DNA of 64,000 nucleotides from CAZXDL01 sp964639505 (GCA_964639505.1 CAZXDL010000004.1:10337-74336), one strand, 5' to 3'; counted from the stretch's first letter, positions 31,034-40,417 are shown. Made by a program: numbers and translations. Notes: generated by a model not told the origin, from the letters alone.

Positions 31034-32125
31034 CTAGCTCTTTAGCGGCATGATTATGTGCCGATAATCTGGGTCATCTGGTGTCGTTAGAAGGGTTGGC
31101 TCTAATTTGCCGTTAAATCCAAATACTACACTCTCGCCGCTGATTACATTTAGGGCATCTAACAGGTAGCGTGAATTAAGGGTAATGCTGCCACTTTCGG
31201 TGATTTTTGCGGGCGCCGTGGCTGTGTTTTCTCCGAGTTGAGACGCCACCGAACGTATACTAAGTTGTTTTGCTTCCTTATCTAGTTCAATTGTTACGCT
31301 GCCAGCACTTTCACGCGCAAACAAGCTTGATACCTTTGTCACATTAACCAGGTCGACTTTTTTTAACGTTGCTTGATTTTTGAATTTAGCCGGGATTAGT
31401 TTTTTATAGTCTGGGTATTTTCCGTCGACTAACCTTGTTACCAATTCGACGTCGCCGACCTTAAACATCGCTTGCTGCTCATTGTGTGAAACTTTCACTT
31501 CTTCATCGCTATCGCCCACTACTCTGAGGAGGTCCTGCATTGCTGAAGCCGGAATCAATAAATCTATGTCATTCTTATTAGCGCCTAGTGATTTTTCGGC
31601 CAGTCGGTAGCTGTCTGTGGCCGCCATGTTTAACTTTCCGTCTTGAGTTTGAAGTAAAACTCCGGTCAGGACAGGGCGGGTTTCATCAGAAGATGCAGCA
31701 AATACTACCTGTTGGAGCGCCTTTTTGAAAACATCACCTTTGATAGACCAATTTTTACCTCCGCTTATTGCAGGCATAGCAGGGAAGTCATCAGCAACAA
31801 TCCCATTAACAACTGATTTATATTGGTCGGTGTTTACATGAAGTTTTGTTTCTTGCAGATCGAGTTCGATAACACCATCTGGCAGGCTTCCTACAAAATC
31901 CTGCATCAGTCGAGCTGGGACAGTTATTGATCCTTCGTCGCTAACTTTAGCCCCGATGTAGTGTGTGATCGCAATATCTAGATTTGTAGCCGAAATACTT
32001 AGGCGGTTATTGCTGGTTTTAATTAGAACATTTGCAAGTATTGGTAGTGTGCTGCGGGTGTTTGCAACTCTAGCTACTGCAGCCAAGGCTCGGTTTAAAT
32101 TTTCTTGAGTTACTTGAAGCTTCAT
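31034..32125 (-). CDS. dnaN: DNA polymerase III beta subunit (sliding clamp)
   Basis: 363 residues with the three-domain clamp fold; recognisable strands include the N-terminal LNRALAAVARVANTRSTLPILANVLI and the C-terminal DPDYRHIIMPLK. The homodimeric ring tethers the polymerase to DNA. A GGAGGTT Shine-Dalgarno precedes the ATG. Order dnaA-dnaN-recF is the classic origin-proximal arrangement. Confidence 0.97.
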   Translation of the reverse strand: MKLQVTQENLNRALAAVARVANTRSTLPILANVLIKTSNNRLSISATNLDIAITHYIGAKVSDEGSITVPARLMQDFVGSLPDGVIELDLQETKLHVNTDQYKSVVNGIVADDFPAMPAISGGKNWSIKGDVFKKALQQVVFAASSDETRPVLTGVLLQTQDGKLNMAATDSYRLAEKSLGANKNDIDLLIPASAMQDLLRVVGDSDEEVKVSHNEQQAMFKVGDVELVTRLVDGKYPDYKKLIPAKFKNQATLKKVDLVNVTKVSSLFARESAGSVTIELDKEAKQLSIRSVASQLGENTATAPAKITESGSITLNSRYLLDALNVISGESVVFGFNGKLEPTLLTTPDDPDYRHIIMPLKS

Positions 32126-32404
32126 TTCAACCTCCTGCTATTAAAAACAAAGTTATTTATATTAATTAGTTGTAGTTTGTTGTAGGTGGTGTGGATTGTG
32201 GGGATAAAAACATCATTAACAGATAAAAAACTCAAAAAAATTCGGTGTATAAAGCCTTGTAAAACACCCGGTATAAACCTGTATAAACCCACCGTTTTAT
32301 GAACACCAATAAAAAAGGTACTTTTTACAGCTGAGTACAACCCCTCAAACAAACCACCGTAACCAAACAGTTTACCCACAGGTTTTACTACTAAATAACC
32401 CGAC
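32126..32404. other. dnaA-dnaN intergenic region with DnaA-box-like sites
   Basis: 279 bases without a convincing gene. It contains TTACCCACA (32372-32380, one mismatch to the DnaA box) and a CAATCCACA (minus, 32198-32190), plus repeated GTATAAA motifs near 32250-32290. It may be part of the origin or the dnaN leader. Confidence 0.4.
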
Positions 32405-33781
32405 TTATGCATACAAATGATCCCGGATTTCAGTTATTGCCATACGCAAACTTGCATCTGTACGAGCTTCTTTATTAATTTTTTCGACTGAATGTATAGC
32501 TGTTGTGTGGTCCTTCCGACCGAGCTCGCGGGCAATCTTAGGGAAGCTGAGCTTTAATTCATTACGAAGCATATACATAGCCACCTGACGAGGCACAACA
32601 ATGTCTTTATCGCGTTTAGGGCCAACTATATCCTCAACAGGTATCTGATAATGTCGAGCAGTCCGCTCGATAATCTGCTTTGCGCTCAAGTGTTTAGGGC
32701 GAGTCTTGCTTACATTTAGTAAGCTTGAGGCGATACTAAGCGTCGGCTCGAGTCCACGCATCTCACAAAAAGCCAATAGCTGATTTAGGGCACCCTCTAA
32801 TTCCCTAATGTTCGTTTGAATATTGGTTGCCAAATACTCAACAACTTCGTGGTCAAGCTCACTGTCATGATTTTGTGCCTTGGTTTGGATGATAGCGCAA
32901 CGTGTTTCAAAATCAGGAATCTGCATGTCGATACTCATGCCGCCTGCAAAACGCGACTTTAAGCGATCCTCGAGCATATCAATATCACGAGGTGGTCGGT
33001 CAGAACTCAAAATTATCTGTCGGTTTCCTTGATGCAAAGTGTTAAAAGTGTGGAAGAACTCCTCCTGCATTTTGTCTTTACCGGCAATAAACTGAACATC
33101 GTCGACGATCAATACATCTGCCGAACGATAATACTTTGCGAATGCGGCCGTTGTGCGGTTGCGTAGAGCCTGCACAAACTCCTGCACAAACTGCTCGGTT
33201 GCAATATATAAGACCTTTGCGTTTGGATCACGGGCTTGCAAAGCGTTACCAAGAGCCTGAATCAAATGAGTTTTACCAATACCAACGCCACCATAAAGGT
33301 GCAAAGGGTTATATTTGGTGCCTGGTTTTTGCGAAATAGCCTGGCAGGCCGCAAACGCCAACTCATTACCGTCGCCAACCACAAAATTATCAAACGTGTA
33401 GCGCTCATTGAGAGCTTGGCGGAAATTTTTTGGCCCGGCCGACACTTTGGGAGCGGCAGGCTGGCTGATACTGGAGTGAGTTTGCTGGTTTGAGGCTGGC
33501 TGCTCGGAACTGCTGGGTCGCTGATTCATCGCACTGGCCGGCAGCATCTTATATTCAATTTCACTAACCTCAACCCCTTGTTTGTTAAGGGTTGCGGTTA
33601 TCAGTGGGCCATACTTTTTTTCGAGTGTTTGTTTAACAAAAGGATTAGTGACGCCGATTACTATCTTGCCGTCGTCTTGTTTCAAAAGACGAGTGTTTTT
33701 GAACCAAGTTACGAAGTTACCCTGCGATAATGTAACTTCCAGTTCCCCCAAAACCGCCTGCCAGACAGTATCTTCTTGCAC
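32405..33781 (-). CDS. dnaA: Chromosomal replication initiator DnaA
   Basis: 458 residues: N-terminal domain I, a Gln/Ser/Pro linker (about 90-120), AAA+ domain with Walker A GGVGIGKTHL (about 164-173) and Walker B VLIVDDVQF, and the DNA-binding domain IV with the signature KDHTTAIHSVEKI near the C-terminus. It unwinds the origin after binding DnaA boxes. The start is GTG at 33781 with a near-perfect Shine-Dalgarno AAGGAGGATAA. Confidence 0.98.
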   Translation of the reverse strand: MQEDTVWQAVLGELEVTLSQGNFVTWFKNTRLLKQDDGKIVIGVTNPFVKQTLEKKYGPLITATLNKQGVEVSEIEYKMLPASAMNQRPSSSEQPASNQQTHSSISQPAAPKVSAGPKNFRQALNERYTFDNFVVGDGNELAFAACQAISQKPGTKYNPLHLYGGVGIGKTHLIQALGNALQARDPNAKVLYIATEQFVQEFVQALRNRTTAAFAKYYRSADVLIVDDVQFIAGKDKMQEEFFHTFNTLHQGNRQIILSSDRPPRDIDMLEDRLKSRFAGGMSIDMQIPDFETRCAIIQTKAQNHDSELDHEVVEYLATNIQTNIRELEGALNQLLAFCEMRGLEPTLSIASSLLNVSKTRPKHLSAKQIIERTARHYQIPVEDIVGPKRDKDIVVPRQVAMYMLRNELKLSFPKIARELGRKDHTTAIHSVEKINKEARTDASLRMAITEIRDHLYA

Positions 33782-34225
33782 TTATCCTCCTTCTCGTAGG
33801 AAGTAACTATAAACCAACTGGAGTAAGTTTTCCACACCTTTTTAGGTGTCAATAGCACGATCAACTTCGCCGAAATTAATTTTTCATGAACTGAGGCAGG
33901 TTTGTACACACCCTAGAGCCGTATCTGTAGAAACTGTGGACAAGAGCTCTACATAAGTGGATAAACCTAACGGATCGGTGACTAAAAGTTGTCAAAAACA
34001 CGTCGTCAGTCAATTTCACACCACCCGTCTTTTTGTAACATAAAAATACCACCTTGCCGCCAACACCCACATAAAACCCATGATATCCCCACATGTTCGC
34101 GCTCGGCATGTTATGAGTTCGAAAAACTTGCCACTTAAACACTGTTTTTGTAGTCGGGGTTTTGACTTTTTGGCGATTAACAGATATAATTTACTGAATT
34201 CATCACAAACTTATAAGGAAAATAA
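33782..34225. other. Probable oriC between dnaA and rpmH
   Basis: 444 bases between divergent dnaA and rpmH operons. DnaA-box-like nonamers: TTTTCCACA (33828-33836, +), TTGTACACA (33902-33910, +), TTGTCCACA (33943-33935, -) and TTATCCACT (33964-33956, -). A small hairpin ACACCT-TTTT-AGGTGT is at 33834-33849. The right end holds the rpmH promoter. No other coding potential is seen. Origin function is inferred from synteny and boxes; a GC-skew switch was not computed. Confidence 0.62.
34162..34190 (+). promoter_or_regulatory. Strong promoter of the rpmH operon
   Basis: TTGACT (34162-34167), exactly 17 bases, TATAAT (34185-34190). It lies 35 bases before the rpmH start, which also has an AAGGAAAA Shine-Dalgarno. 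Confidence 0.8.
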
Positions 34226-34363
34226 GTGCCTAAACGAACTCACCAGCCAAAAAAGCGATCACGCGCCCGCGAACACGGCTTCTTTAAGCGTATGTCCAGC
34301 AAAGCCGGCCGCAATGTACTCAAGCGTCGACGCATCAAGGGTCGCGCCAAACTCTCAGCCTAA
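34226..34363 (+). CDS. rpmH: Ribosomal protein bL34
   Basis: 45 residues, very basic, starting PKRTHQPKK and including the hallmark FFKRMSSKAGRNVLKRRR and KGRAKLSA tail. It is a small protein of the 50S subunit. The start codon is GTG at 34226 with Shine-Dalgarno AAGGAAAA; the stop is TAA at 34361-34363. It sits at its usual place upstream of rnpA. Confidence 0.96.
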   Translation: MPKRTHQPKKRSRAREHGFFKRMSSKAGRNVLKRRRIKGRAKLSA

Positions 34364-34374
34364 AGAGACACAGT

Positions 34375-34713
34375 ATGTTTACCAAAAGTCACCGCTTCCA
34401 CGGCTACGGAAGTCTTAAGGGAGTGTATCAACGTGGACAAAGCATTCGTGGCGGCATGATTAGTCTTAAATACTTGAGGCGTGATGCAACAAAGCCATAC
34501 CGCGTAGCGGTTGTTGTCAGTAAAAAGGTTAATAAGTCTGCAGTGAAGCGCAATCGCATTCGGAGGAGAGTTTATGAGCAGGTTCGCCTAGCCGACGTGA
34601 TAATTGAGCCGGGCACAGACCTAGTCTTTACGGTTTTTAGTGATCAAATTGCCGAGATTGGAGCCGCAAAACTTCAAAAGGCCATTCAAGAATTGCTTCA
34701 AAAAGCCAAATAA
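34375..34713 (+). CDS. rnpA: Ribonuclease P protein component
   Basis: 112 residues: the RnpA fold with the conserved basic motif VNKSAVKRNRIRRRVYE (about 54-70) that binds the RNA subunit, and the FTVFSDQ strand later. With M1 RNA it matures tRNA 5' ends. It starts 11 bases after rpmH in the conserved rpmH-rnpA-yidC order. Confidence 0.96.
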   Translation: MFTKSHRFHGYGSLKGVYQRGQSIRGGMISLKYLRRDATKPYRVAVVVSKKVNKSAVKRNRIRRRVYEQVRLADVIIEPGTDLVFTVFSDQIAEIGAAKLQKAIQELLQKAK

Positions 34714-34769
34714 TATACCGATAAGCCCACTAAAACACCGGTCAAACATGTTATAGTAGGAGTTAAATT

Positions 34770-35699
34770 ATGTTCACAACCCTCATTGTTCAGCCACTTT
34801 TTAATTTGTTGACGCTGATCTACGCCATCTTGCCAGGTCACAACTTTGGCATTGCACTGATTGTATTCACGATCATTATTCGCATGCTGATGTGGCCACT
34901 GGTAAAAAAGCAGCTCCATCAAGCCAAGGGAATGCGCAAGCTGCAGCCCGAAATCAAAAAGATCAAGCAGGCTACCAAAGGCAACAGACAACAAGAGTCA
35001 CAAATGCTCATGGAACTATATAAAGAAAAAGGCATCAATCCTTTCGCAACCTTTCCAATCCTTATTATTCAGTTAATCATTTTGTTTGGTCTGTATAGCG
35101 GACTGACAAAAATAATTAAAGACCCCCACACTCTCGTAACTTTCTCGTATCCTTTTGTGCAAAACCTCAGCTGGATGCAGGAACTGGCCAAAAACATTCA
35201 CCTGTTTGATAACACCCTGTTTGGCGTAGTTGATCTGAGCAAAGCGGCCTGGAGTCAAGCCGGTATCTACTGGCCAGCGATGTTTATTGTTATCGGTAGT
35301 GCCGTAGCGCAGTACTACCAAGCCAAGCAGCTGATGCCACAAGAAAAAGATCAGCGATCTCTGCGCGCCATCCTTAAAGAAGCAGGATCGGGCAAGCAGG
35401 CTGACCAATCAGAGATTAATGCGGCGGTTGCTAGCAGTACAAGATTTTTAATTCCTATCATGATTTTTATCTTTACGGTCAGTATCCCGTCAGCGCTCGG
35501 CCTTTATTGGTTGACGAGCGGACTGGTAGCGTTCATCCAGCAGAGTATAGTTCTAAATCGCGACGAAGAAGAAATGGAAGCTATCGCTGACGCGCCTACA
35601 AAAAACGTCAAGGATATTCCAGAAGCAGAAATTGTAGCAACTCCATCAAAAACCAAAAAGAAAACCTCCAAATCAAAAGCTAAGCGGAGGAAGAAGTAA
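34770..35699 (+). CDS. yidC: Membrane protein insertase YidC/Oxa1
   Basis: 309 residues: five transmembrane helices without the large periplasmic domain of proteobacterial YidC, i.e. the Gram-positive-like short form; family landmarks include GIALIVFTIIIRMLMWPLVKKQ (about 29-50) and the Lys-rich C-terminal tail (KTKKKTSKSKAKRRKK) that contacts ribosomes. It inserts membrane proteins with or without SecYEG. A TAGGAG Shine-Dalgarno precedes the ATG. Confidence 0.96.
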   Translation: MFTTLIVQPLFNLLTLIYAILPGHNFGIALIVFTIIIRMLMWPLVKKQLHQAKGMRKLQPEIKKIKQATKGNRQQESQMLMELYKEKGINPFATFPILIIQLIILFGLYSGLTKIIKDPHTLVTFSYPFVQNLSWMQELAKNIHLFDNTLFGVVDLSKAAWSQAGIYWPAMFIVIGSAVAQYYQAKQLMPQEKDQRSLRAILKEAGSGKQADQSEINAAVASSTRFLIPIMIFIFTVSIPSALGLYWLTSGLVAFIQQSIVLNRDEEEMEAIADAPTKNVKDIPEAEIVATPSKTKKKTSKSKAKRRKK

Positions 35700-36166
35700 T
35701 GAATGACTCGATGGAAGAGGCTATTTTATATGGCAAAAAATATATCGAAGATCTACTGTCATTTTTTGGTCTCAACACTGACGTTTACGCCACAAGCGAT
35801 GATGAAGTAATTCAGCTCAATGTGCCGAGTACTCACTTAAATGGATTCCTGATCGGTCAACGCGGCGATAATATGCGTTCACTGCAATACCTGACCAGCA
35901 CAGCTTTAAAAAATAATGGCTATTCGCATAATCGCGTTAATGTCGACATTGCTGAGTACAAGAAGCAGCGTGCCGACCGCTTGCGCGAACGAGCCGAAGA
36001 TTGGGTTAAGCAAGTTCGTGATTCTGGCGAACCGATGGATCTTGACCCAATGAACGCCGCCGACCGACGAATTATCCATAAGCTGGCCGCCGAATACAGT
36101 CTCACCAGCGAATCCACCGGCGAAGGCCGTGATCGCCACATCGTACTCAAAAAAGAATCAGACTAG
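35699..36166 (+). CDS. jag: Jag/KhpB-type KH-R3H RNA-binding protein
   Basis: 155 residues: a KH-II-like domain (about 25-80, FLIGQRGDNMRSLQYLTS) and an R3H domain (about 90-150, with ADRRIIHKLA). The Jag-N domain found in Firmicutes is absent. It binds RNA and is tied to cell-envelope control in Gram-positives. The start overlaps the yidC stop by one base (TAATG) and has GGAGGAA inside yidC. It overlaps the convergent glycosyltransferase gene by nine bases. Confidence 0.9.
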   Translation: MNDSMEEAILYGKKYIEDLLSFFGLNTDVYATSDDEVIQLNVPSTHLNGFLIGQRGDNMRSLQYLTSTALKNNGYSHNRVNVDIAEYKKQRADRLRERAEDWVKQVRDSGEPMDLDPMNAADRRIIHKLAAEYSLTSESTGEGRDRHIVLKKESD

Positions 36167-37249
36167 GGCTTTTTTATAGACCTCTAGGGTTTGCTGGGCG
36201 GTTTTTTGCCAAGAGTACTTAGCTGCCTGAACCTTGCCTTTTTTGAATAGGTTTTCGCGCAGTTCTTTATCGGTTAATACTTCATTGATAGCGTCGCTCA
36301 TGGCCTGAGTATCGAGCGGGTCAAAATAATGTGCCGCACTGCCATAAACTTCCGGTAGGCATGTTGCATTGCTGCTAACTACCGGCGCGCCGTGCAGCAT
36401 GGCTTCGAGTCCCGGCAAACCGAATCCTTCGCTCAGGCTGGGGAAGACATAAGCCGCACAGTTTTCGTACAGCCATCTTAGCCGGCCTTCACTCACAAAT
36501 CCTGTAAACACCACGCCTTTGATGGCCTGACGTCTTACGTCATTTTCAATACGCTCGTAGTTGGCATCTTTTTTACCCGCCAAGACCAGCATTAGTTCTG
36601 GATGTTGAGCCCGCAGCGAAGCATAGGCTTTGATCAGTCGCTCTAAGTTTTTATGTGGTGTTGGCCTGCCGACATACATAATGAACTGCTTGCCCTCTAA
36701 TGCTGTCAAAGCTTCAGCCGGCTCGGCGATTTGATCGGCGGCCAAAGGTATAGCAGTGATTTTATCTGGATTAACATGGGTGTAATTCACGACATCATCT
36801 TTAACAAACTGGCTGTAAGTAATAATATGAGAGGCTTTTTTGGCAACTTTTCGGTTAACCCAGCCATAAATGCGTTGCTTAACCTTAAACACCAAGCTGT
36901 TCTTTGAAGGATTGTCAAAACGCAGCGTGGTTAAGTCGTTCATTGTCGTAACAGTCTTGCCTTTATAGCGGACTGGCTGTTGGACCATTCCGAAGTGCAC
37001 AAGATCAGCCCTCAGGCCATCCAGCTGCTTCTTAAAGCCAAGCTGTTCTGAAAATGTAAATTCTTTATAAGGGCAGGCCAGTTTTTGAAAATTGGCGGAG
37101 GCCGGCTGCCAGTTTTTCATATCGCGTGGCTTCAGCAAGATCGTGTAATCATTTTCTGTGTCAGTTTTTTCCAGACGACGCACTAGTCCACTGATATAGC
37201 GACCTGTGCTAGTGCTCCACTCCCGAGCGTCAATAACGATCTTACTCAT
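36158..37249 (-). CDS. GT4-type glycosyltransferase
   Basis: 363 residues, GT-B fold: N-terminal acceptor half beginning IVIDAREWSTSTGRYISGL, then the donor half with FIMYVGRPTPHKNLERLIKA (about 183-202) and the E-x7-E type motif region PSLSEGFGLPGLEAM (about 276-290). It transfers a sugar from a nucleotide sugar to a growing glycan on the cytoplasmic side. A TAGTAT element six bases upstream of the ATG suggests a leaderless or very short-leader transcript. Confidence 0.9.
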   Translation of the reverse strand: MSKIVIDAREWSTSTGRYISGLVRRLEKTDTENDYTILLKPRDMKNWQPASANFQKLACPYKEFTFSEQLGFKKQLDGLRADLVHFGMVQQPVRYKGKTVTTMNDLTTLRFDNPSKNSLVFKVKQRIYGWVNRKVAKKASHIITYSQFVKDDVVNYTHVNPDKITAIPLAADQIAEPAEALTALEGKQFIMYVGRPTPHKNLERLIKAYASLRAQHPELMLVLAGKKDANYERIENDVRRQAIKGVVFTGFVSEGRLRWLYENCAAYVFPSLSEGFGLPGLEAMLHGAPVVSSNATCLPEVYGSAAHYFDPLDTQAMSDAINEVLTDKELRENLFKKGKVQAAKYSWQKTAQQTLEVYKKALV

Positions 37250-37305
37250 GTATATATACTAAACACTGTTTAGAAATAAAACTACGAAATCCGGCCATTT
37301 ACAGG

Positions 37306-37311
37306 TATAAT
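37306..37311 (+). promoter_or_regulatory. -10 element of gmd
   Basis: TATAAT 34 bases before the GTG start at 37346, which has a GGAGGA Shine-Dalgarno at 37335-37340. Confidence 0.5.
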
Positions 37312-37345
37312 TTCTAGTAATCATCATCGAACGTGGAGGACTTAA

Positions 37346-38341
37346 GTGGCGAAAACAGCACTGATTACAGGCATCACCGGACAAGACGGCTACCATCTCG
37401 CCGAATTACTAAACGAAAAAGGCTACAAGATATACGGCATCATACGAGGCCAGCACAATCCAAAGCGTCTGCGCATTGAGCAAGAACAGCCCTACATCAA
37501 GCTGATTGAAGGTGATCTGACCGATACTTCATCTTTGGTGAATGCAATTGAAATCTCCAAGCCCGACGAGGTATATAATCTAGGCGCCATTAGCCACGTT
37601 GGCTATTCGTTTAAAGCGCCGCAGCTGGTAGCAGATGTAACAGGCAAGGGTGTTTTAAATGTCTTAGAAGCCATCCGTCAATCTGGTGGGACTAAATCAA
37701 TCCGTTTCTATCAGGCTTCGACTTCTGAGATGTTTGGGGGGCTCGACTATAATCGGCCGGGCACTGGCTACGACGAAGAAGCGCAATTCCACCCGCGCAG
37801 TCCGTATGGCGTAGCCAAGCTCTATGGTCACTGGATTACTAAGAACTATCGTGAGAGTTATGGCATGCACGCTACATCTGGCATTTTGTTTAACCACGAG
37901 GGACCACGCCGTGGAGTTGAATTCGTGACCCGCAAAATCAGCAACGCCGTTGCCCGGATTCATTTGGGCAAACAAACTCACATCGAACTCGGAAACCTCG
38001 ACGCTAAGCGCGACTGGGGCTACGCCGGTGATTACGTAGAAGGAATGTGGCGTATGCTGCAGCAAGACAAGCCAGATGACTATGTGTTAGCGACAGGCGA
38101 AACGCACTCAATCGAAGAATACCTCGAGCTGGCTTTTAAAGAAATTGGCATCGACGATTGGCGTCCTTACGTAAAGCAAAATCCTGAGTTTATGCGTCCT
38201 GCCGAGGTCGATATCTTACTGGGTAATCCAACTAAAGCCGAGCAGGTTCTTGGCTGGAAGCGCCAAGTCGACTTCCCCGGTCTTGTAAAAATGATGGTCG
38301 AATACGACCTCGGCCACGAATCAACCACAAGCTTAGAATAA
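37346..38341 (+). CDS. gmd: GDP-mannose 4,6-dehydratase
   Basis: 331 residues, extended SDR fold: NAD(P)-binding GITGQDGYHLAELL (about 8-21), the GAISHVGYSF segment and the catalytic YGVAK (about 153-157) with upstream STSEMFG. It makes GDP-4-keto-6-deoxy-D-mannose, the branch point to GDP-L-fucose and GDP-D-rhamnose. GTG start with strong Shine-Dalgarno. It is the only plus-strand gene among minus-strand glycan genes here and abuts the rmd-like stop with no spacer. Confidence 0.93.
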   Translation: MAKTALITGITGQDGYHLAELLNEKGYKIYGIIRGQHNPKRLRIEQEQPYIKLIEGDLTDTSSLVNAIEISKPDEVYNLGAISHVGYSFKAPQLVADVTGKGVLNVLEAIRQSGGTKSIRFYQASTSEMFGGLDYNRPGTGYDEEAQFHPRSPYGVAKLYGHWITKNYRESYGMHATSGILFNHEGPRRGVEFVTRKISNAVARIHLGKQTHIELGNLDAKRDWGYAGDYVEGMWRMLQQDKPDDYVLATGETHSIEEYLELAFKEIGIDDWRPYVKQNPEFMRPAEVDILLGNPTKAEQVLGWKRQVDFPGLVKMMVEYDLGHESTTSLE

Positions 38342-39271
38342 CTAGCTTCGGCTGCGCCAGTCTGCAATTACATCTTGGATGGTTTTTTCTATGTCAATTT
38401 CTGGCTTCCAGCCGGTGTCGTCGGTAATTTTTTGATGACTGCCATATAGAACTGGACGGTCCGAAGGACGAGTCTTGGCCTCATCTTTTACGATCGGTGG
38501 TTCGCAACCGGCCACTTTTAAAATATTCGACAATATCTCATGCCCACTAAGTGCAGAGCCAGAGCAAATATTATATGTTTCACCTGATTTGCCTTTTTCG
38601 AACAGTAATCTATAGGCCTTCACAATATCACGTACATCAGTATAGTCGCGTTTGGCGTCCAAATTGCCCACAGTGACCTCTTTTATTATACCCCGTTCAA
38701 AATCCACCACTTGTTTTGTCAGATCGGGCACGATGAAGCCAAGATTTTGGCCTGGCCCAATGTGATTAAAAGGACGGACTATTACGCACTCAAAGCCACG
38801 GATTCCGTAATATTGAGCCAGCTGCTCCTGGCCAATTTTGCTTACGGCATAGGGAGAGTTAGGGCAGACAGGCGATGATTCGGTGAATGGCATCGGCGCT
38901 TTAGGGTCATAAAGACTTCCACTGCTAACAATCACAAACTTTGGCTTAGCGTTCTGAGCAAGCGCAGCTTCAAATAAGTTGGCTTCGATGCCCATATTGG
39001 TGTTGATATACTCCAATGGTTTATCGAATGATGGCGCCGGAGCTGCTAATCCAGCCAAATGAATCACCCCATCAATGTCATTAAAATCGATCTTTTTGAC
39101 TGCTTCAGGGTCAAGTAGCTCTAAAACCTTAAAGTCAGGTATAAGGGGTGATTTATTGATATTAACACTACGACCACCGATGCCGACAGTTTCAATACCA
39201 TTTTCGGTAAGCTCTTTAACTAGGTGATTTCCAACGAAGCCATTTGCACCCGTGACTAAAACTTTTTTCAT
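38342..39271 (-). CDS. NAD(P)-dependent sugar reductase, probably Rmd-like
   Basis: 309 residues, extended SDR: VLVTGANGFVGNHLVKEL (about 4-21), SSGSLYDPK and YAVSK catalytic motif (about 145-149). Closest by pattern to GDP-6-deoxy-D-mannose reductase, which reduces the Gmd product to GDP-D-rhamnose; the neighbouring gmd supports this, but other epimerase/reductase roles are possible. Start ATG follows the GT4 gene upstream at one base. Confidence 0.75.
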   Translation of the reverse strand: MKKVLVTGANGFVGNHLVKELTENGIETVGIGGRSVNINKSPLIPDFKVLELLDPEAVKKIDFNDIDGVIHLAGLAAPAPSFDKPLEYINTNMGIEANLFEAALAQNAKPKFVIVSSGSLYDPKAPMPFTESSPVCPNSPYAVSKIGQEQLAQYYGIRGFECVIVRPFNHIGPGQNLGFIVPDLTKQVVDFERGIIKEVTVGNLDAKRDYTDVRDIVKAYRLLFEKGKSGETYNICSGSALSGHEILSNILKVAGCEPPIVKDEAKTRPSDRPVLYGSHQKITDDTGWKPEIDIEKTIQDVIADWRSRS

Positions 39272-40417
39272 CTAAACTTCTACTTCTTTCTTTATGCGTT
39301 TGTATATTGTACTTGTAACGTCTTCCCAAGAGAAGCGCAGCAGGTTCTTTGAGCCATTAATAATAAGCTGATCTGAGGTTTTTTTGTCGCTGGTAACAGT
39401 TTGAATTTGTTCGGCCAGAGCTTCTGGGCTATTCGGGCGAAAATATCTAGCCGCATCCCCACATACTTCGTGAAAGATCGGTATATCGCTGGCAATAACC
39501 GGTGTTTGGTACGACATAGACTCGAGTAGGCTCATGCCAAAGCCCTCGTAATGAGACGGTAGCACAAACACTGAAGCCGCTTCAAACAAAACAGCCCGCT
39601 GCTTATCGTCTACATATCCAGGTAAGATAATTTTGTAATTTTTGCTTTGCATATCATTAATCGTGCTTTGAATTTCTTCATTATTCCAGCCTTTACCACC
39701 GGCAATCACTAGAGCATGATCACTTTTATCTTGATCGCTCAACCGCTTATACGCTTTTAGTAAAGTTACAAGGTTTTTACGCGGTTCTAAATTGCCTAAA
39801 AAAAGAATGTAAGGACCATATATGCCCATTGCATCAAGCTGTATCTTTACCGTGTTTTTTGCAAGTCTTTCAATCCCTAGTGGCGGTACGTGTGTAATTG
39901 TCAGGTCTGATCGATTAATTCTGTAGTGTTTGCTTATCGACTGAGCGGATGTTTCGGAAATTGTAATAACAAAGGACGACCGCTTAATGGCTTTGGGCGT
40001 AAATGTTTTAAGATCATGCAGGGCACGTTTGTTCACGAATTCTGGATAATCCAGATAGGTCGTGTCATAAATTACTGGTGCGCTTGGTGTTTTAAATAAG
40101 CTTGGCCAACCTATATAAGCTGGAAACAAATGAAAGTCCGAGCGACCTTTGACTAGTAACTCAAATGGAATCCAAAATCTAAGCCGTCTCAATAAGTTAA
40201 GTACTTGAACAGGCATTAACTTGGTTGGGCGATAGGTTATGTTGGGCCCTTGTGGCAATTTGAGATTTTTATTTCGGCCAAGAAAATTACAGTAGTGTCC
40301 GACTAGCTCGATATCCTCACCATGTTCCTTGGCGAGATGTAAAATCAGACCCTCTGTGTAGTAAGCAACCCCTGACTTGCTGCCAATTAAACAGCTGGCA
40401 TCAAAGGCGACCCTCAT
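39272..40417 (-). CDS. GT4-type glycosyltransferase
   Basis: 381 residues from the ATG at 40417, which overlaps the preceding stop as ATGA; a longer frame to 40468 only repeats the neighbour's 3' end and is rejected. GT-B fold with MRVAFDASCL at the start, GPYILFLGNLEPRKNLVTLLKAYKRL (about 203-228) and LPSHYEGFGMSLLESM (about 293-308) in the donor domain. Part of a run of tightly coupled glycosyltransferases. Confidence 0.9.
   Translation of the reverse strand: MRVAFDASCLIGSKSGVAYYTEGLILHLAKEHGEDIELVGHYCNFLGRNKNLKLPQGPNITYRPTKLMPVQVLNLLRRLRFWIPFELLVKGRSDFHLFPAYIGWPSLFKTPSAPVIYDTTYLDYPEFVNKRALHDLKTFTPKAIKRSSFVITISETSAQSISKHYRINRSDLTITHVPPLGIERLAKNTVKIQLDAMGIYGPYILFLGNLEPRKNLVTLLKAYKRLSDQDKSDHALVIAGGKGWNNEEIQSTINDMQSKNYKIILPGYVDDKQRAVLFEAASVFVLPSHYEGFGMSLLESMSYQTPVIASDIPIFHEVCGDAARYFRPNSPEALAEQIQTVTSDKKTSDQLIINGSKNLLRFSWEDVTSTIYKRIKKEVEV

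Noticed and set aside
32122..32412. 96-codon minus-strand ORF filling the dnaA-dnaN spacer
   Set aside because: It overlaps both neighbours slightly, has no Shine-Dalgarno that is better than chance, and encodes a low-confidence hydrophobic mix; the region is better explained as a regulatory or origin spacer.
33876..34418. ORFs in the dnaA-rpmH spacer (minus 33876-34142; plus 34080-34418)
   Set aside because: The plus frame overlaps rpmH in another register and the promoter; the minus frame covers DnaA-box-like sites and has no start signal.
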